A stretch of 62,890 nt of DNA from JBFELO01 sp041552055 (GTDB taxonomy: Bacteria; Acidobacteriota; Thermoanaerobaculia; Thermoanaerobaculales; Sulfomarinibacteraceae). Positions 16,687-25,237 of the stretch are shown here, one piece after another. Location of the stretch: positions 1 through 62,890 of the forward strand of contig JBFELO010000010.1 of NCBI GenBank assembly GCA_041552055.1, read 5' to 3'. The notes below the pieces were generated by a model, which saw only the letters and a list, made by a program, of their open reading frames with translations, did no database searches and was not told the origin of the DNA. Every line of letters begins with the position of its first letter. Position 1 is the stretch's first letter. Both the position numbers and the translations under genes were made by a program.

Positions 16687-18818
16687 TGGGTCGGTGGGCG
16701 GCGGCGCTGTGTGCGCTGATGACGGTGATCGCCTGCGCTACGGCTCCGCGACCCACGCCGCCCCCTCGGACTCCTCCCTTGGCTCTCAGCCCGACCCCCG
16801 AGCCGTCGCCGCCAGCGGCTCCCACTCCCGTGCCCACGGTACCCCCGCCGGCCCCGCTACCGGCCAGCCACACCGAGGCACCGCTGATACGAGTTCTGCT
16901 GGACCGTGCCGAAGGCAGCGTGTCGATTCCTCAGCCCGGGCGTGCCTACCGCGTGTCGTGGGACGGCGGCGCGGTATGGGTGTGGGGACCGCTGCAGCTC
17001 ACGGCTGCACGAGGGTCTCAGTGGCAGGTCGGGGCGTACCGGGATGCCGGCGCAGCCGAGGCCGAGGCGGCCCGCGTCACCGCCGCCCTCGGCGGTCTCG
17101 CCGAGATCGACCGGGCGAGCTCAGAAGATGGTATGTATCGCGTCAGGATCCGTTGGCATGATCCGGAGCCTTCAGATCCGGCGGGCGAGTTGGAGCGGCT
17201 CGGCTTTCCCGATGCCTTCGCGGTGAGCGGAACCGTCGGGGTGCGGATCGAGGGTGCAGGCGGGCCGGTGAACCACCGCGGCGAGCTCGTACTCGATCCC
17301 CAGGGGGAGTGGCCCACTGTGGTGGGCGGTCGCAGCTATCGCGGCCGGCTCCGTCTGAGAGCGTCGGGCTCCGCTCTTCTCGTGATCAACGAGCTCAACC
17401 TGGAGAGCTATCTCAGGGGAGTGCTCCCGGCCGAGATGGGGCCCGCGCAGTTTCCGCAGCTCGAGGCGCTCAAGGCCCAGGCGGTCGCGGCGCGGACCTA
17501 CGCGGTGGCCCACCTCGGCGACCACGACGACGAGGGCTATGATCTGTGCGCGACGCCGGCCTGCCAGGTGTACAAGGGGGTCGGGGTCGAGCACCGCCTC
17601 AGCGACCGGGCGGTCGAGGAGACGGCAGGCCTGGTCGCGGCCTTCGACGGGCAGCCAATCGATGCGATGTACACCTCGACCTGTGGCGGCCACACCGAGG
17701 ACGCGGCGCTGCTGTTCCCGGACCGCGCTCAACCGTATCTGACCGGGGTCGCGTGCGCGTGGGAGCGGCCGCTCATGCTTCACGGTACCACTGCCGGCGA
17801 GGCCTTCGCTGATGCCGATGAGGCCGCCTTCCGGCAACATCTCGCGTCGCGGATTCTCGACCTCTCCCGGGTGTCGGCGACGCCGCAGCAGGTCTTGGAT
17901 CGGGTGACGTCACGCTGCAACGGGGCCTCAGTGAACCTTGGGCCGACGCCGTCGGCGGTCCAGTTCGCCGATGGCCTGCTCGCAGCGGCCGGGATCGAGG
18001 GTTCCGAGGTGTTGGTGAGGAGAGCCGGTGCGCAGAGGCTGGTCGCCTTGGCCGACCTGTTCGAAGTGCCGCTCGAACCGCCCCCGCCGGTGGACTGGGA
18101 ACGCGGCTGGCATCTCCAGGCCGCGCTGGCGGTGCTCGAGCTGCAGGGGGTCGTGACACGCGACCGAGGTGAGGCGGTTCCCCGTCCGGACGGCGTCGGC
18201 ATCTTCCCGTTACGCGCCGCGGCCTCCGAGCCCTTGCCCGACCCCGTGCCGCTGTACCGGCGATGGAGCCAGCGGTACGGCGAGGCGCCTGCCGTCGATG
18301 TCGCACCCGGGACCACCCTCGAGAGGTTCCGTGATGGCGATCGCGTGGTCGCAGTGGTGGTGGTTGTCTCGGGAGGTGGTGGCGAGGCCGATCGACGATC
18401 GGCGTGGCGCAGCTGGCGCCGTGACCGGGACTGGCATGAGCTGGCGCGGGCGCTCGAGGTGCCGGACCTCGCCCGGCTCGAGGTCACGCGGCGGGGCCGG
18501 TCGGGGCGGGTCGTGGGTCTCAGGGCGGTGGGTGCCTCTGGAACTCGTCGCGATTTCGAGGGTTTCCCGATCCGTCGCTCGCTCGACATCCCGGAAAACC
18601 TGTTCACGTTCCACGTGCTGACCCGTTCGGACGGCGGTCGCGTCGTGCGGTTCCTGGGGAGGGGGTGGGGGCACGGCGTAGGCCTCTGCCAGAACGGCTC
18701 GTACGGCCTGGCTCGAGCCGGGCGCACCTTCGACGCAATCCTGCAAACCTATTACAGCGGCATCACCATCGAACGCTGGGATCACACGCGGGTCGGCGCC
18801 GACGACGGTCGACCGTGA
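16686..18818 (+). CDS. SPOR-SpoIID/LytB-domain lipoprotein
   Basis: A 710-residue envelope protein. The N-terminus has a lipoprotein signal (LMTVIAC, Cys17), a proline-rich linker (about 21-60), and a SPOR domain (about 108-157; QVGAYRDAGAAEAEAARV, YRVRI), which usually binds denuded glycan strands. Next comes the SpoIID fold (about 180-390) with INELNLESYLRGVLPAEM, EALKAQAVAARTYA and YTSTCGGHTED. The long C-terminal part (about 400-710) ends with a RFLGRGWGHGVGLCQNG motif, which is the usual closing motif of SpoIID proteins. SpoIID is a lytic transglycosylase of stem-free glycan. The start ATG overlaps the stop of the DnaC-like gene. Confidence 0.9.
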   Translation: MGRWAAALCALMTVIACATAPRPTPPPRTPPLALSPTPEPSPPAAPTPVPTVPPPAPLPASHTEAPLIRVLLDRAEGSVSIPQPGRAYRVSWDGGAVWVWGPLQLTAARGSQWQVGAYRDAGAAEAEAARVTAALGGLAEIDRASSEDGMYRVRIRWHDPEPSDPAGELERLGFPDAFAVSGTVGVRIEGAGGPVNHRGELVLDPQGEWPTVVGGRSYRGRLRLRASGSALLVINELNLESYLRGVLPAEMGPAQFPQLEALKAQAVAARTYAVAHLGDHDDEGYDLCATPACQVYKGVGVEHRLSDRAVEETAGLVAAFDGQPIDAMYTSTCGGHTEDAALLFPDRAQPYLTGVACAWERPLMLHGTTAGEAFADADEAAFRQHLASRILDLSRVSATPQQVLDRVTSRCNGASVNLGPTPSAVQFADGLLAAAGIEGSEVLVRRAGAQRLVALADLFEVPLEPPPPVDWERGWHLQAALAVLELQGVVTRDRGEAVPRPDGVGIFPLRAAASEPLPDPVPLYRRWSQRYGEAPAVDVAPGTTLERFRDGDRVVAVVVVVSGGGGEADRRSAWRSWRRDRDWHELARALEVPDLARLEVTRRGRSGRVVGLRAVGASGTRRDFEGFPIRRSLDIPENLFTFHVLTRSDGGRVVRFLGRGWGHGVGLCQNGSYGLARAGRTFDAILQTYYSGITIERWDHTRVGADDGRP

Positions 18819-18944
18819 TCGAAGCCGACAGACATCTCGTGAACGACGCGGGCCATTGGCATGCAGTCTGATCAGGTGGATCAGGACACGGATGAAGATT
18901 CCTATGCAAGAACCGTCGCCGTATCAGATCACCACTCGATTCTT

Positions 18945-18975
18945 TCGGGCACGAAACGGAGACGGAGACGGGGAC
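18945..18975. repeat. TCCGTN-type repeat, reverse orientation
   Basis: The word CGGGCACGAAACGG followed by AGACGG units is the reverse complement of the TCCGTN...CCGTGCCCG family. It lies in the 269-base gap between the SpoIID gene and the acyl-CoA dehydrogenase; the rest of the gap shows nothing clear. Confidence 0.5.
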
Positions 18976-19087
18976 TCCCCATCACTCAAGTGAACAGGCA
19001 GGATGTGGGCCAGGAGAGCCTTGAGCGCAGAGAACCGGTGCCGGTAGAATGTCGATCGGCCCATCGACAAAGGAGCAGGAGGTCTTC

Positions 19088-20242
19088 GTGGATTTCGACC
19101 TGACCGATGACCAGCGGGCGATCCGAGACATGGTGCGCACCTTCGCGCACAACGAAATCGCTCCCCATGCCGCCGAATGGGACGAGAAGCAACACTTCCC
19201 CCGCGGGCTCTTCACCAAGCTCGGCGAGCTGGGTTTGCTCGGGGTGATCATCCCGGACGACTACGGGGGCGCCGGTCTCGGGTACGTCGAGTATGTCGTC
19301 ATCCTGGAAGAGATCGGAGCCGCCGACGGTGGTGTCGGCCTCAGTGTCGCCGCGCACAACTCGCTCTGTACGAATCACCTCTTCATGTTCGGATCCGAGG
19401 CGCTGCGCCGGGAGTTCCTTCCGCCCCTGGCGCGGGGAGAGTGGGTTGGAGCCTGGGGTCTTACCGAGCCCGGTGCCGGATCCGATGCGGGTGGCACCAA
19501 GACGACCGCGGTGCGAGACGGCGACGAATGGGTGCTCAACGGTTCCAAGAACTTCATCACCCACGCCTCGGTGGGCGACGCGGCCGTGGTGATGGCGCGG
19601 ACCTCGAGCGAGGGCGGCCACCACGGGATCTCGGCTTTCTTCGTGCCGTTCGACCGGCCCGGCGTGACCCCGGGCAGGAAAGAAAACAAGCTCGGCATGC
19701 GCTGCTCGGACACCTCGTCGCTCGTGCTGGAGGACTGCCGCGTCCCGCATGGGTACCTGCTCGGAGAGGAGGGGCAGGGATTCATCCAGGCAATGCAGGT
19801 GCTCGACGGGGGGCGAATCTCGATCGCTGCTCTGTCGCTGGGCATCGCGCGCGGGGCTCTGCAATCGGCCCTCGAGTACGCCAACGTGAGGGAGCAGTTC
19901 GGCAAGCCCCTATCGGCGTTCCAGATTACTCGAGTCAAGCTGGCGGACATGGCGACCGAACTGGATGCGGCACGCCTGCTCACCATGCGCTCGGCGGTGT
20001 CGAAAGACGAGGGCCGCAAGACCACCCTGGAGTCGTCCATGGCCAAGCTGTACGCTTCGGAGGTGGCGGTTCGGATCGGCGAGGAAGCGGTCCAGATCCA
20101 CGGTGGATACGGCTACACCAAGGAATACCCGGCGGAGCGCTTCTGGCGAGACGCGAAGCTATGCACCATCGGCGAGGGAACCTCCGAGATCCAGCGCATG
20201 GTCATCGCGCGCGAGGTGCTGAAATCCCTCGGGAATCAATGA
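19088..20242 (+). CDS. Acyl-CoA dehydrogenase (short/branched-chain type)
   Basis: A 384-residue FAD enzyme that introduces the alpha-beta double bond in acyl-CoA and passes electrons to ETF. Signature stretches are GLTEPGAGSDAGGTKTTAV (FAD and substrate loop) and YTKEYPAERFWRDAKL, followed by the catalytic-Glu segment IGEGTSEIQRMVIAREVL. The start is GTG 19088, supported by a GGAGCAGGAGG ribosome binding site; the longer frame from 19049 contains that site. Ten bases after its stop lies methylmalonyl-CoA epimerase, so the pair probably serves branched-chain or odd-chain acyl breakdown. Confidence 0.92.
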   Translation: MDFDLTDDQRAIRDMVRTFAHNEIAPHAAEWDEKQHFPRGLFTKLGELGLLGVIIPDDYGGAGLGYVEYVVILEEIGAADGGVGLSVAAHNSLCTNHLFMFGSEALRREFLPPLARGEWVGAWGLTEPGAGSDAGGTKTTAVRDGDEWVLNGSKNFITHASVGDAAVVMARTSSEGGHHGISAFFVPFDRPGVTPGRKENKLGMRCSDTSSLVLEDCRVPHGYLLGEEGQGFIQAMQVLDGGRISIAALSLGIARGALQSALEYANVREQFGKPLSAFQITRVKLADMATELDAARLLTMRSAVSKDEGRKTTLESSMAKLYASEVAVRIGEEAVQIHGGYGYTKEYPAERFWRDAKLCTIGEGTSEIQRMVIAREVLKSLGNQ

Positions 20243-20252
20243 GGGGCGGTCC

Positions 20253-20666
20253 ATGGGTGACATCGAGCTCGACCACGTTGGAATCGCGGTTCGGTCCATC
20301 GCCGAGAGCGTCTCGTTTTACGAGGCACTCGGTCTGGAGCTGACCGGAACCGAGGACGTCCCCGAGCAGGGAGTCAAGGTCGGCTTCCTGCCGCTCGGAG
20401 AAACGCGGCTCGAGCTGCTCGAACCTCTCGGAAATGAAGGCCCGGTAGCTCGCCATCTCGATCGCCGGGGCCCTGGTCTGCACCACGTGTGCGTGCGGGT
20501 GGGGGACATCAGAGCCGCCATGGCGCGTCTCGCGGCGGCCGATTACCGGCTGCTCTCGGAAGAACCCCAGCTGGGCGCGCACGGGTGCCTCGTCTGCTTC
20601 GTGCACCCCAAAGATGCCGAAGGCGTCCTCGTGGAGCTGTCTCAGCCGGCGGTGTCGGAAGGCTGA
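20253..20666 (+). CDS. mce: Methylmalonyl-CoA epimerase
   Basis: A 137-residue VOC-fold enzyme that interconverts (S)- and (R)-methylmalonyl-CoA between propionyl-CoA carboxylase and methylmalonyl-CoA mutase. The two beta-alpha-beta-beta-beta modules carry the metal ligands H8 (LDHVGIAV), H78 (GLHHVCVRV) and E129 (LVELSQ), and the ETRLELLEP segment matches the family. It is cytoplasmic. It follows the acyl-CoA dehydrogenase in what looks like one operon; the mutase and carboxylase genes are not in the window. Confidence 0.92.
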   Translation: MGDIELDHVGIAVRSIAESVSFYEALGLELTGTEDVPEQGVKVGFLPLGETRLELLEPLGNEGPVARHLDRRGPGLHHVCVRVGDIRAAMARLAAADYRLLSEEPQLGAHGCLVCFVHPKDAEGVLVELSQPAVSEG

Positions 20667-20795
20667 CGCCGGGCGGCGTCGGCGAGAACGACCTCGCGTT
20701 TCCCGCTTGACGGACTGCTGCGCGTATCGACGTGGGGCTGCGCCAATGTGAGCCGGCGTACTTTGGGGAACCCAGCGATGCATTAGGCTAGAGAT

Positions 20796-21137
20796 GTGGA
20801 CGGGATCGAGTCCGGTTCATTGGTGGTAGTCCACTGTACCAACCCCAGGGAGAAGTTCTGGGGGGTGCTGGTGCGGCTCGATGCGGTCGGCGCGATCGTG
20901 CGCGGACTGGATCTGAACTCGGTGGAGGACTGGCTGCTGCAGGAACGTACCGAGGCCGACGGGCTGATCCGCCCGTCCACGTTCTTCGTGCCGCTTCATC
21001 GGGTGGTGCGGATCGACCTCGAAGATCAGGGGGGCGTCGTCCCCAATTACGCCGAGCGTTACGGAGATTCCTGCGGTCGCGATGTGCGGGAGGCTCTCGT
21101 CGGACGCAGCGGCGGGCCGGACCGGGGAGACGAGTGA
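20796..21137 (+). CDS. Unrecognised small protein, probably conserved
   Basis: A 113-residue soluble protein I do not recognise. It opens with a likely beta-rich segment (GSLVVVHCTNPREKFWGVLVRLDAVGAIVRGLDLNSVEDWL) and then PSTFFVPLHRVVRIDLEDQ, which recalls small Sm-like or barrel folds, but that is a guess. Codon use and its 4-base overlap with the VWA gene (GTGA) support it being real. The GTG start has TAGGCT 6 bases upstream and no ribosome binding site, in keeping with a leaderless start. Confidence 0.65.
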   Translation: MDGIESGSLVVVHCTNPREKFWGVLVRLDAVGAIVRGLDLNSVEDWLLQERTEADGLIRPSTFFVPLHRVVRIDLEDQGGVVPNYAERYGDSCGRDVREALVGRSGGPDRGDE

Positions 21138-22057
21138 GGCTTCGGTCACGGCATCGCTCCGCACGGCCACGATTCGCGCACGTTGCGGCCATCGTCGGGT
21201 GTCTGGCGTTGCCCGTGGTCTGCGCAGCGCAGTACCGGGGACAGGTCGAGGTCGACGCGGTGGTCAGCGCGGTCACCGTTCGTGACGGCAAGGGACGACT
21301 GGTGACTGATGTGCCTCGGAGTGCGTTTCACCTGTACGTGGACGGCATGGAGGTGCCTATCCATGACCTCAGCCGCGAGAGCGACCTGCCGTTGAGCCTG
21401 GGCTTCATCATCGACACCTCCGGCTCGATGGCCGGGCACAAGGCGACCGCGTGCCGAGAGCTGGTCACGGCGTTTCTCGGGGAACGTCGGCCTGAGGATC
21501 AGGTCGCCCTGTGGACCTTCGGCAACGAGCGCGTGCTCGAGAGATTCCCTTTCGGCATGGGCTGGTATCTGCTGCCGCGAGTCCTGGAGATGCTGCGCCC
21601 GTGGAGCACGACCGCGCTGTACGACATGATCCAGCGCGTGCCTGACGTGATGGAGCGGGCCACCCATCCGAGGCGAGCGGCGATCCTGATGACCGACGGT
21701 GTCGACAACGCGTCGGAAATCGGCGGGGAGGAGGCGACCGAGATTGCACAGGGACTCCAGACGCCGATCTACGTGCTCGGGGTCGAACCTCCCCCGCGGA
21801 ATTCCGGTGACGACGAGCAGTCGTACGAGGACATCCTCATATTGATCGCGGATTCGTCAGGCGGTCAGTACCGACGGATCCCAAGCACTGCAGAGATGCC
21901 CGAGGAGGTGCGGGCGCTGTTGGCGGAGCTGTCGTCCCGATTCATCGTCACGTTCACGACCTCCGGTGTCGGTATCCGCAAGTGGCGCACCCTCGAGGTC
22001 ACCGTGGACGGGCATCACGCCGTTGCCCGCAAGGGGTACGTGGGGACCCTGCCGTGA
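21134..22057 (+). CDS. Secreted VWA-domain protein of the acidobacterial VWFA-related type
   Basis: A 307-residue protein. A signal peptide ends near residue 32 (LPVVCAAQ). A short N-terminal beta domain (VDAVVSAVTVRDGKGRLVTDVPRSAFHLYVDG) is followed by a von Willebrand A domain from about residue 90, with the MIDAS motif DTSGSM and ILMTDGVDNAS. This layout matches the VWFA-related family that is greatly expanded in Acidobacteria. It should bind a metal and mediate protein contacts outside the cytoplasm; the partner is unknown. It overlaps the preceding small gene by four bases. Confidence 0.88.
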   Translation: MRLRSRHRSARPRFAHVAAIVGCLALPVVCAAQYRGQVEVDAVVSAVTVRDGKGRLVTDVPRSAFHLYVDGMEVPIHDLSRESDLPLSLGFIIDTSGSMAGHKATACRELVTAFLGERRPEDQVALWTFGNERVLERFPFGMGWYLLPRVLEMLRPWSTTALYDMIQRVPDVMERATHPRRAAILMTDGVDNASEIGGEEATEIAQGLQTPIYVLGVEPPPRNSGDDEQSYEDILILIADSSGGQYRRIPSTAEMPEEVRALLAELSSRFIVTFTTSGVGIRKWRTLEVTVDGHHAVARKGYVGTLP

Positions 22058-22264
22058 CCTTTCGCCCGGCCGATCTGCCAAGATTCAACTCAGGTCGCGC
22101 CGTGACGCGAGCCGGCCAGGCGGTATTTTTTCGCGGTCCAGGACACACAACTGCACGGGTAAGTGATTGTGGGCACTGTCCGTATGAGGGATGGGCCCGG
22201 GGCGTGTACTAGAATTGAAGTGATGGTTGTGGACGCGTGCGACACATTGCCGAGGAGGTAAACG

Positions 22265-22807
22265 ATGCGAAAGATCGTGTTGGCTGTCGGGTGCATGTGC
22301 CTGCTGGCCGCTCCGGCCTGGGCCGGTGGGGGGTTCTCCCTGTTCGGTACCTACGGCCAGGTCAACGACTACACCAGCTCGGGGGGGCTCGGGGCCAGGG
22401 TCTCGTTCGGCGGACAGAAGCTGTTGGTCGACCTGACCGCCACCTGGTTTCCCGAGAGATCGAGCGTCATCGTCAAGAACGGCGGTTTCCAGATCAATGA
22501 CAGCCTTCAGATCTATCCTGTCGAGCTCGGACTGAGGTACCTGTTCGCGCCCGGCGAGGAGTTTCGGCCGTACGTCGGCGGGGGTGTCTCGTGGATCCTG
22601 ACCGAGGTACAGAACGGCAGCATGGACGACGAGCTTGGGTACTACATCCTCGCCGGAATGGTCTGGGGTGACGGCAGGGGGGTGGAGGGGTTCGCCGAGG
22701 GGTTGTACCGACGGGCGCAGGCCGACGTCGACTACGGAGCCGAAGGCAGGTGGGGCGTCGACCTGGCTGGGTTTGCCGCTGTTGGCGGCATCGTCATTGT
22801 GTTCTGA
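22265..22807 (+). CDS. Outer-membrane beta-barrel protein
   Basis: A 180-residue protein with a clear signal peptide (KIVLAVGCMCLLAAPAWAG, cleavage about residue 21). Alternating hydrophobic strands follow, such as ARVSFGGQKLLVDLTATWF, LQIYPVELGLRYLF and FRPYVGGGVSWILT, ending in the hydrophobic strand AVGGIVIVF with a terminal Phe, as expected for BAM-dependent barrels. Eight short strands are likely, like OmpW/OmpX-type barrels. GAGGAGG precedes the ATG. The function is unknown. It stands alone, converging on the YbjQ gene. Confidence 0.8.
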   Translation: MRKIVLAVGCMCLLAAPAWAGGGFSLFGTYGQVNDYTSSGGLGARVSFGGQKLLVDLTATWFPERSSVIVKNGGFQINDSLQIYPVELGLRYLFAPGEEFRPYVGGGVSWILTEVQNGSMDDELGYYILAGMVWGDGRGVEGFAEGLYRRAQADVDYGAEGRWGVDLAGFAAVGGIVIVF

Positions 22808-22824
22808 GGCGAGCTCGGCCCAGG

Positions 22825-23148
22825 TCAGTCGACGTCTTGAACGATGACAGCGGTGCCGTAGGCGAGTAGCTCTGCGGCGCCCTGCATCACCTCCGAGGTC
22901 ATGAATCGAACGCTGATGACCGCGTTGGCGCCGAGATCACGCGCCTCTTCGACCATGCGGTCGAGCGCCTGCTCCCTGGACTCTGCGAGCATCTTCGTGT
23001 ACTCCGCGACCTCGCCTCCGACCAGGTTTCGAAACACCGCAATGATGTCCTTGCCCACGTGACGCGCGCGAATGGTGTTGCCTCGGACCAGGCCGAGAGT
23101 GCGTACGATCCGCTTGCCCGTGATTGTCTCGCTGGTCACCACTATCAT
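22825..23148 (-). CDS. YbjQ/UPF0145 family protein
   Basis: A 107-residue member of the heavy-metal-binding-domain-like family (VTSETITGKRIVRTLGLVRGNTI, EARDLGANAVISVRF). Members form pentamers, and the metal-binding role is only tentative. The start ATG 23148 overlaps the stop of the anti-sigma gene (ATGA). It is the third gene of the sigma/anti-sigma operon, so it is probably made under the same stress control. Confidence 0.88.
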   Translation of the reverse strand: MIVVTSETITGKRIVRTLGLVRGNTIRARHVGKDIIAVFRNLVGGEVAEYTKMLAESREQALDRMVEEARDLGANAVISVRFMTSEVMQGAAELLAYGTAVIVQDVD

Positions 23149-23588
23149 TTCTTGACCCCCCGGTAGCGATCGGTTCTGGCAGAGCTGATCCGATCGATCA
23201 GCACGGACAGGAACAGCAGTCCGAAGGCGGTCAGGCCCCCGAACACCAGCAGCTTCTCGAACAGCCCCTCCGGGGATTGCCAGAGGTGCCACAGTCCGAA
23301 GCCTGCAACGACGACCAGCCAGACGGCGGTCAACAGCCATCCCAAGGATCGTGAGAGACGGCTCGAGGCTCCGTGTGGGCGCTCGTCCCATTGATCGTCG
23401 GACGGCTCGACGAATCGAGTCGACATGGCGGCCTCCCTCATGGTTTGGAGTTCGTCGAACAGAACGCGACAGTGGGAGCACTCCTCCAGGTGGAGCCGGA
23501 CCCTCTGCCCGGCGGCCTGGGTCAGCTCGCCGTCCAGATGGCCCGAGATCAACGACTGGTCGAACGAGGTCGGGCAACGATCAGTCAT
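23145..23588 (-). CDS. Zinc-finger anti-sigma factor with membrane anchor
   Basis: A 147-residue protein. The N-terminal anti-sigma domain has the HxxxCxxC zinc signature in RLHLEECSHCRVLF, preceded by ISGHLDGELT. Two hydrophobic helices (about 82-103 and 112-132) anchor it in the inner membrane. It should hold the neighbouring ECF sigma factor inactive until an envelope or redox signal releases it. Its start overlaps the end of the sigma gene by 8 bases and its stop overlaps the YbjQ start. Confidence 0.88.
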   Translation of the reverse strand: MTDRCPTSFDQSLISGHLDGELTQAAGQRVRLHLEECSHCRVLFDELQTMREAAMSTRFVEPSDDQWDERPHGASSRLSRSLGWLLTAVWLVVVAGFGLWHLWQSPEGLFEKLLVFGGLTAFGLLFLSVLIDRISSARTDRYRGVKK

Positions 23589-24207
23589 GTTGCGCCTCCC
23601 CTCTCATCGAGCGTCGCACCTCCTCGCGGAGCATTGAACGGGCACGGTGCAGCCGCGACATGACGGTTCCGGTTGGGATCCTGAGGGCCACCGCGATCTC
23701 GCGATACGAAAGGCCCAGGTAGTCGCGGAGCGACACGATCTCTCGGAACTGCGGCGGAAGGCGCCGCACGGCCCGCCACAGCAGCAACTGCAACTCCGTC
23801 TTGGCGGCACGGTCCTCGGGGCTGGGTGACGGATCGGGTGGATCCGGCACCAGTACCTCGGGATTCGGCTGCAGCGGTTCGTGACGCCTCACCCGCAGGC
23901 GGCGAGCGCGATCACGCACCAGATTGCGGACGATCCGCAGCAGCCACGGCCGGACAGGCCGATCAGCGTCGAACCGGCCGAGGGTGCGGAAGAACCGGAG
24001 CATCGCCTCCTGGGTCAGATCGAGCGCGTCGTCCGGATGGCCGGTGAGCTGCAGCGCAAACAGGTAGGCGGTTCGCTGGTAGGTCCTGGCCAGCCGTTCG
24101 CAGGCGTCGATGTCTCCGCCCTGGGCAGACCGGACCGTCAGCATCTCGTCCGTCGGCGAGGGCCGCGGTGATGGGGTCGAGTGCGGTACAGGCACAGCGA
24201 TGCTCAC
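23581..24207 (-). CDS. ECF RNA polymerase sigma factor
   Basis: A 208-residue sigma-70 family protein. Region 2 covers about residues 38-105 (YLFALQLTGHPDDALDLTQEAML, RPWLLRIVRNLVRDRARR) and region 4 about 150-200 (LPPQFREIVSLRDYLGLSYREIAVALRIPTGTVMSRLHRARSML). It has no sigma-3 domain, as usual for ECF factors. It is cotranscribed with its zinc-finger anti-sigma factor. An AT-rich TAATAAT box ends six or fewer bases before the GTG start. Its regulon cannot be told from this window. Confidence 0.92.
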   Translation of the reverse strand: MSIAVPVPHSTPSPRPSPTDEMLTVRSAQGGDIDACERLARTYQRTAYLFALQLTGHPDDALDLTQEAMLRFFRTLGRFDADRPVRPWLLRIVRNLVRDRARRLRVRRHEPLQPNPEVLVPDPPDPSPSPEDRAAKTELQLLLWRAVRRLPPQFREIVSLRDYLGLSYREIAVALRIPTGTVMSRLHRARSMLREEVRRSMRGEAQHD

Positions 24208-24354
24208 GGGTGATTATTACGCAGTTGCGGCGAGTCTATTCCTTTTTGAGGGGACGGGGGACCGGGGAGGGGCAAAGCCAACTGACCCTTCGCCTCCGTC
24301 GTCATCGTTATTGCGTGGTCGTAGAGATGCCAGTCGCGTGGACCGACCGGCACT

Positions 24355-24520
24355 CGACGCGCCCTCTCCCCGGCGCGCTCCCCGAGGGTGCCCCCTTAGA
24401 CAATGTTGTGACCCAACGGGCCTTCCCACACCGGTGGCGGTGCCCCCAACATTGTCAAAGACGGCACCCCGCAGAAGGCGAGAGGATGGCACGCCCGCAC
24501 GATGCGCTGTCGTCGGGATG
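24355..24520 (-). repeat. Palindromic intergenic element, copy A (reverse orientation)
   Basis: The core is 24386-24470 (85 bases). One arm reads CCCTTAGACAATGTTG and the other CCAACATTGTCAAAGACGG, with GGGTGCC and GGCACCCC at the outer ends and a variable centre. The flank at 24359-24378 (GCCCTCTCCCCGGCGCGC) is the reverse complement of the word that closes copies B and C. It lies beyond the 3' end of the fRMsr gene. The rest of the gap 24208-24690 holds a GCGACCA-type patch at 24631-24672 and no gene. Confidence 0.8.
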
Positions 24521-24690
24521 CCGTACGCGTCGACTGCCTGACACCCAGGGCGGTCTTCTCCCTACGCATACCCCGCATCATACGGACGATGCCAATGACG
24601 GTCAGGATGACGAGCGCGCTTCGGGTGGGTGGGGTCCTAGCGACCGGCGACGAGCCGCCAGCGAGGCGCGGGCGGACGCGGCCCCTGGTC

Positions 24691-25170
24691 CTAGCGTCGT
24701 CCGTGCCAACGCTCTTCGAGTAACCGGACAACTGACTCGTAGCCCTCCTTGTCCAGGTCGTCGAAGTGGTCGGGCCGGTGGGAGTCCACGTCGAGCACGC
24801 CGATCGGCACGCCGTCGCTGCCGAACATGGGCACGACGATTTCAGATCGGCTTCGGCCGTCACACGGAATGTGGCCGGGGAAAACGTGGACATCTGGCAC
24901 CAGGACCGTCTCTGCGCGGTCGACTCCCGCCCAACACACGCCGGTGTGCCTCTCCAGGACGAGGCACGCCACCGGGCCCTGGTAGGCATCGACCACCAGG
25001 TTCCCTTTTCGGAGCATGTAGAAGCCGGTCCAGGACACCCCCGGAACCTTGTGGTGGAGCACGGCAGCGGCGGTGGCGCGGTGGGCCACCGGGTCGTCGG
25101 TCGTTTCGATCAGCTCCGTGACCTGCTCCCGAATACGTGCGAACCGCTCGCGACGTGCATCGTGCGCCAT
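24691..25170 (-). CDS. msrC: Free methionine-(R)-sulfoxide reductase (GAF type)
   Basis: A 159-residue GAF-fold enzyme that reduces free methionine-(R)-sulfoxide with thioredoxin. The three catalytic cysteines are C69 (PVACL), C79 (TGVCW) and C103 (IPCDGRSRSE). Their spacing of 10 and 24 is the same as in E. coli fRMsr (C84, C94, C118). Family words VPDVHVFPGHIPCD and SEIVVPMF are present. The start ATG 25170 has GGAGAGGAG upstream. It is cytoplasmic and part of oxidative-damage repair; trxA is elsewhere in this window. Confidence 0.92.
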   Translation of the reverse strand: MAHDARRERFARIREQVTELIETTDDPVAHRATAAAVLHHKVPGVSWTGFYMLRKGNLVVDAYQGPVACLVLERHTGVCWAGVDRAETVLVPDVHVFPGHIPCDGRSRSEIVVPMFGSDGVPIGVLDVDSHRPDHFDDLDKEGYESVVRLLEERWHGRR

Positions 25171-25237
25171 GGTTCTCCTCTCCGAAGGTTTCCCGCTCAT
25201 GTTCAAATGAGCTGACGGCCGAAGGCCGCGCAACACA

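Noticed and set aside
24168..25121. 317-codon plus-strand frame across palindromic element A and fRMsr
   Set aside because: It runs through intergenic repeats and opposite a solid gene; Arg/Pro/Gly-rich low-complexity protein.
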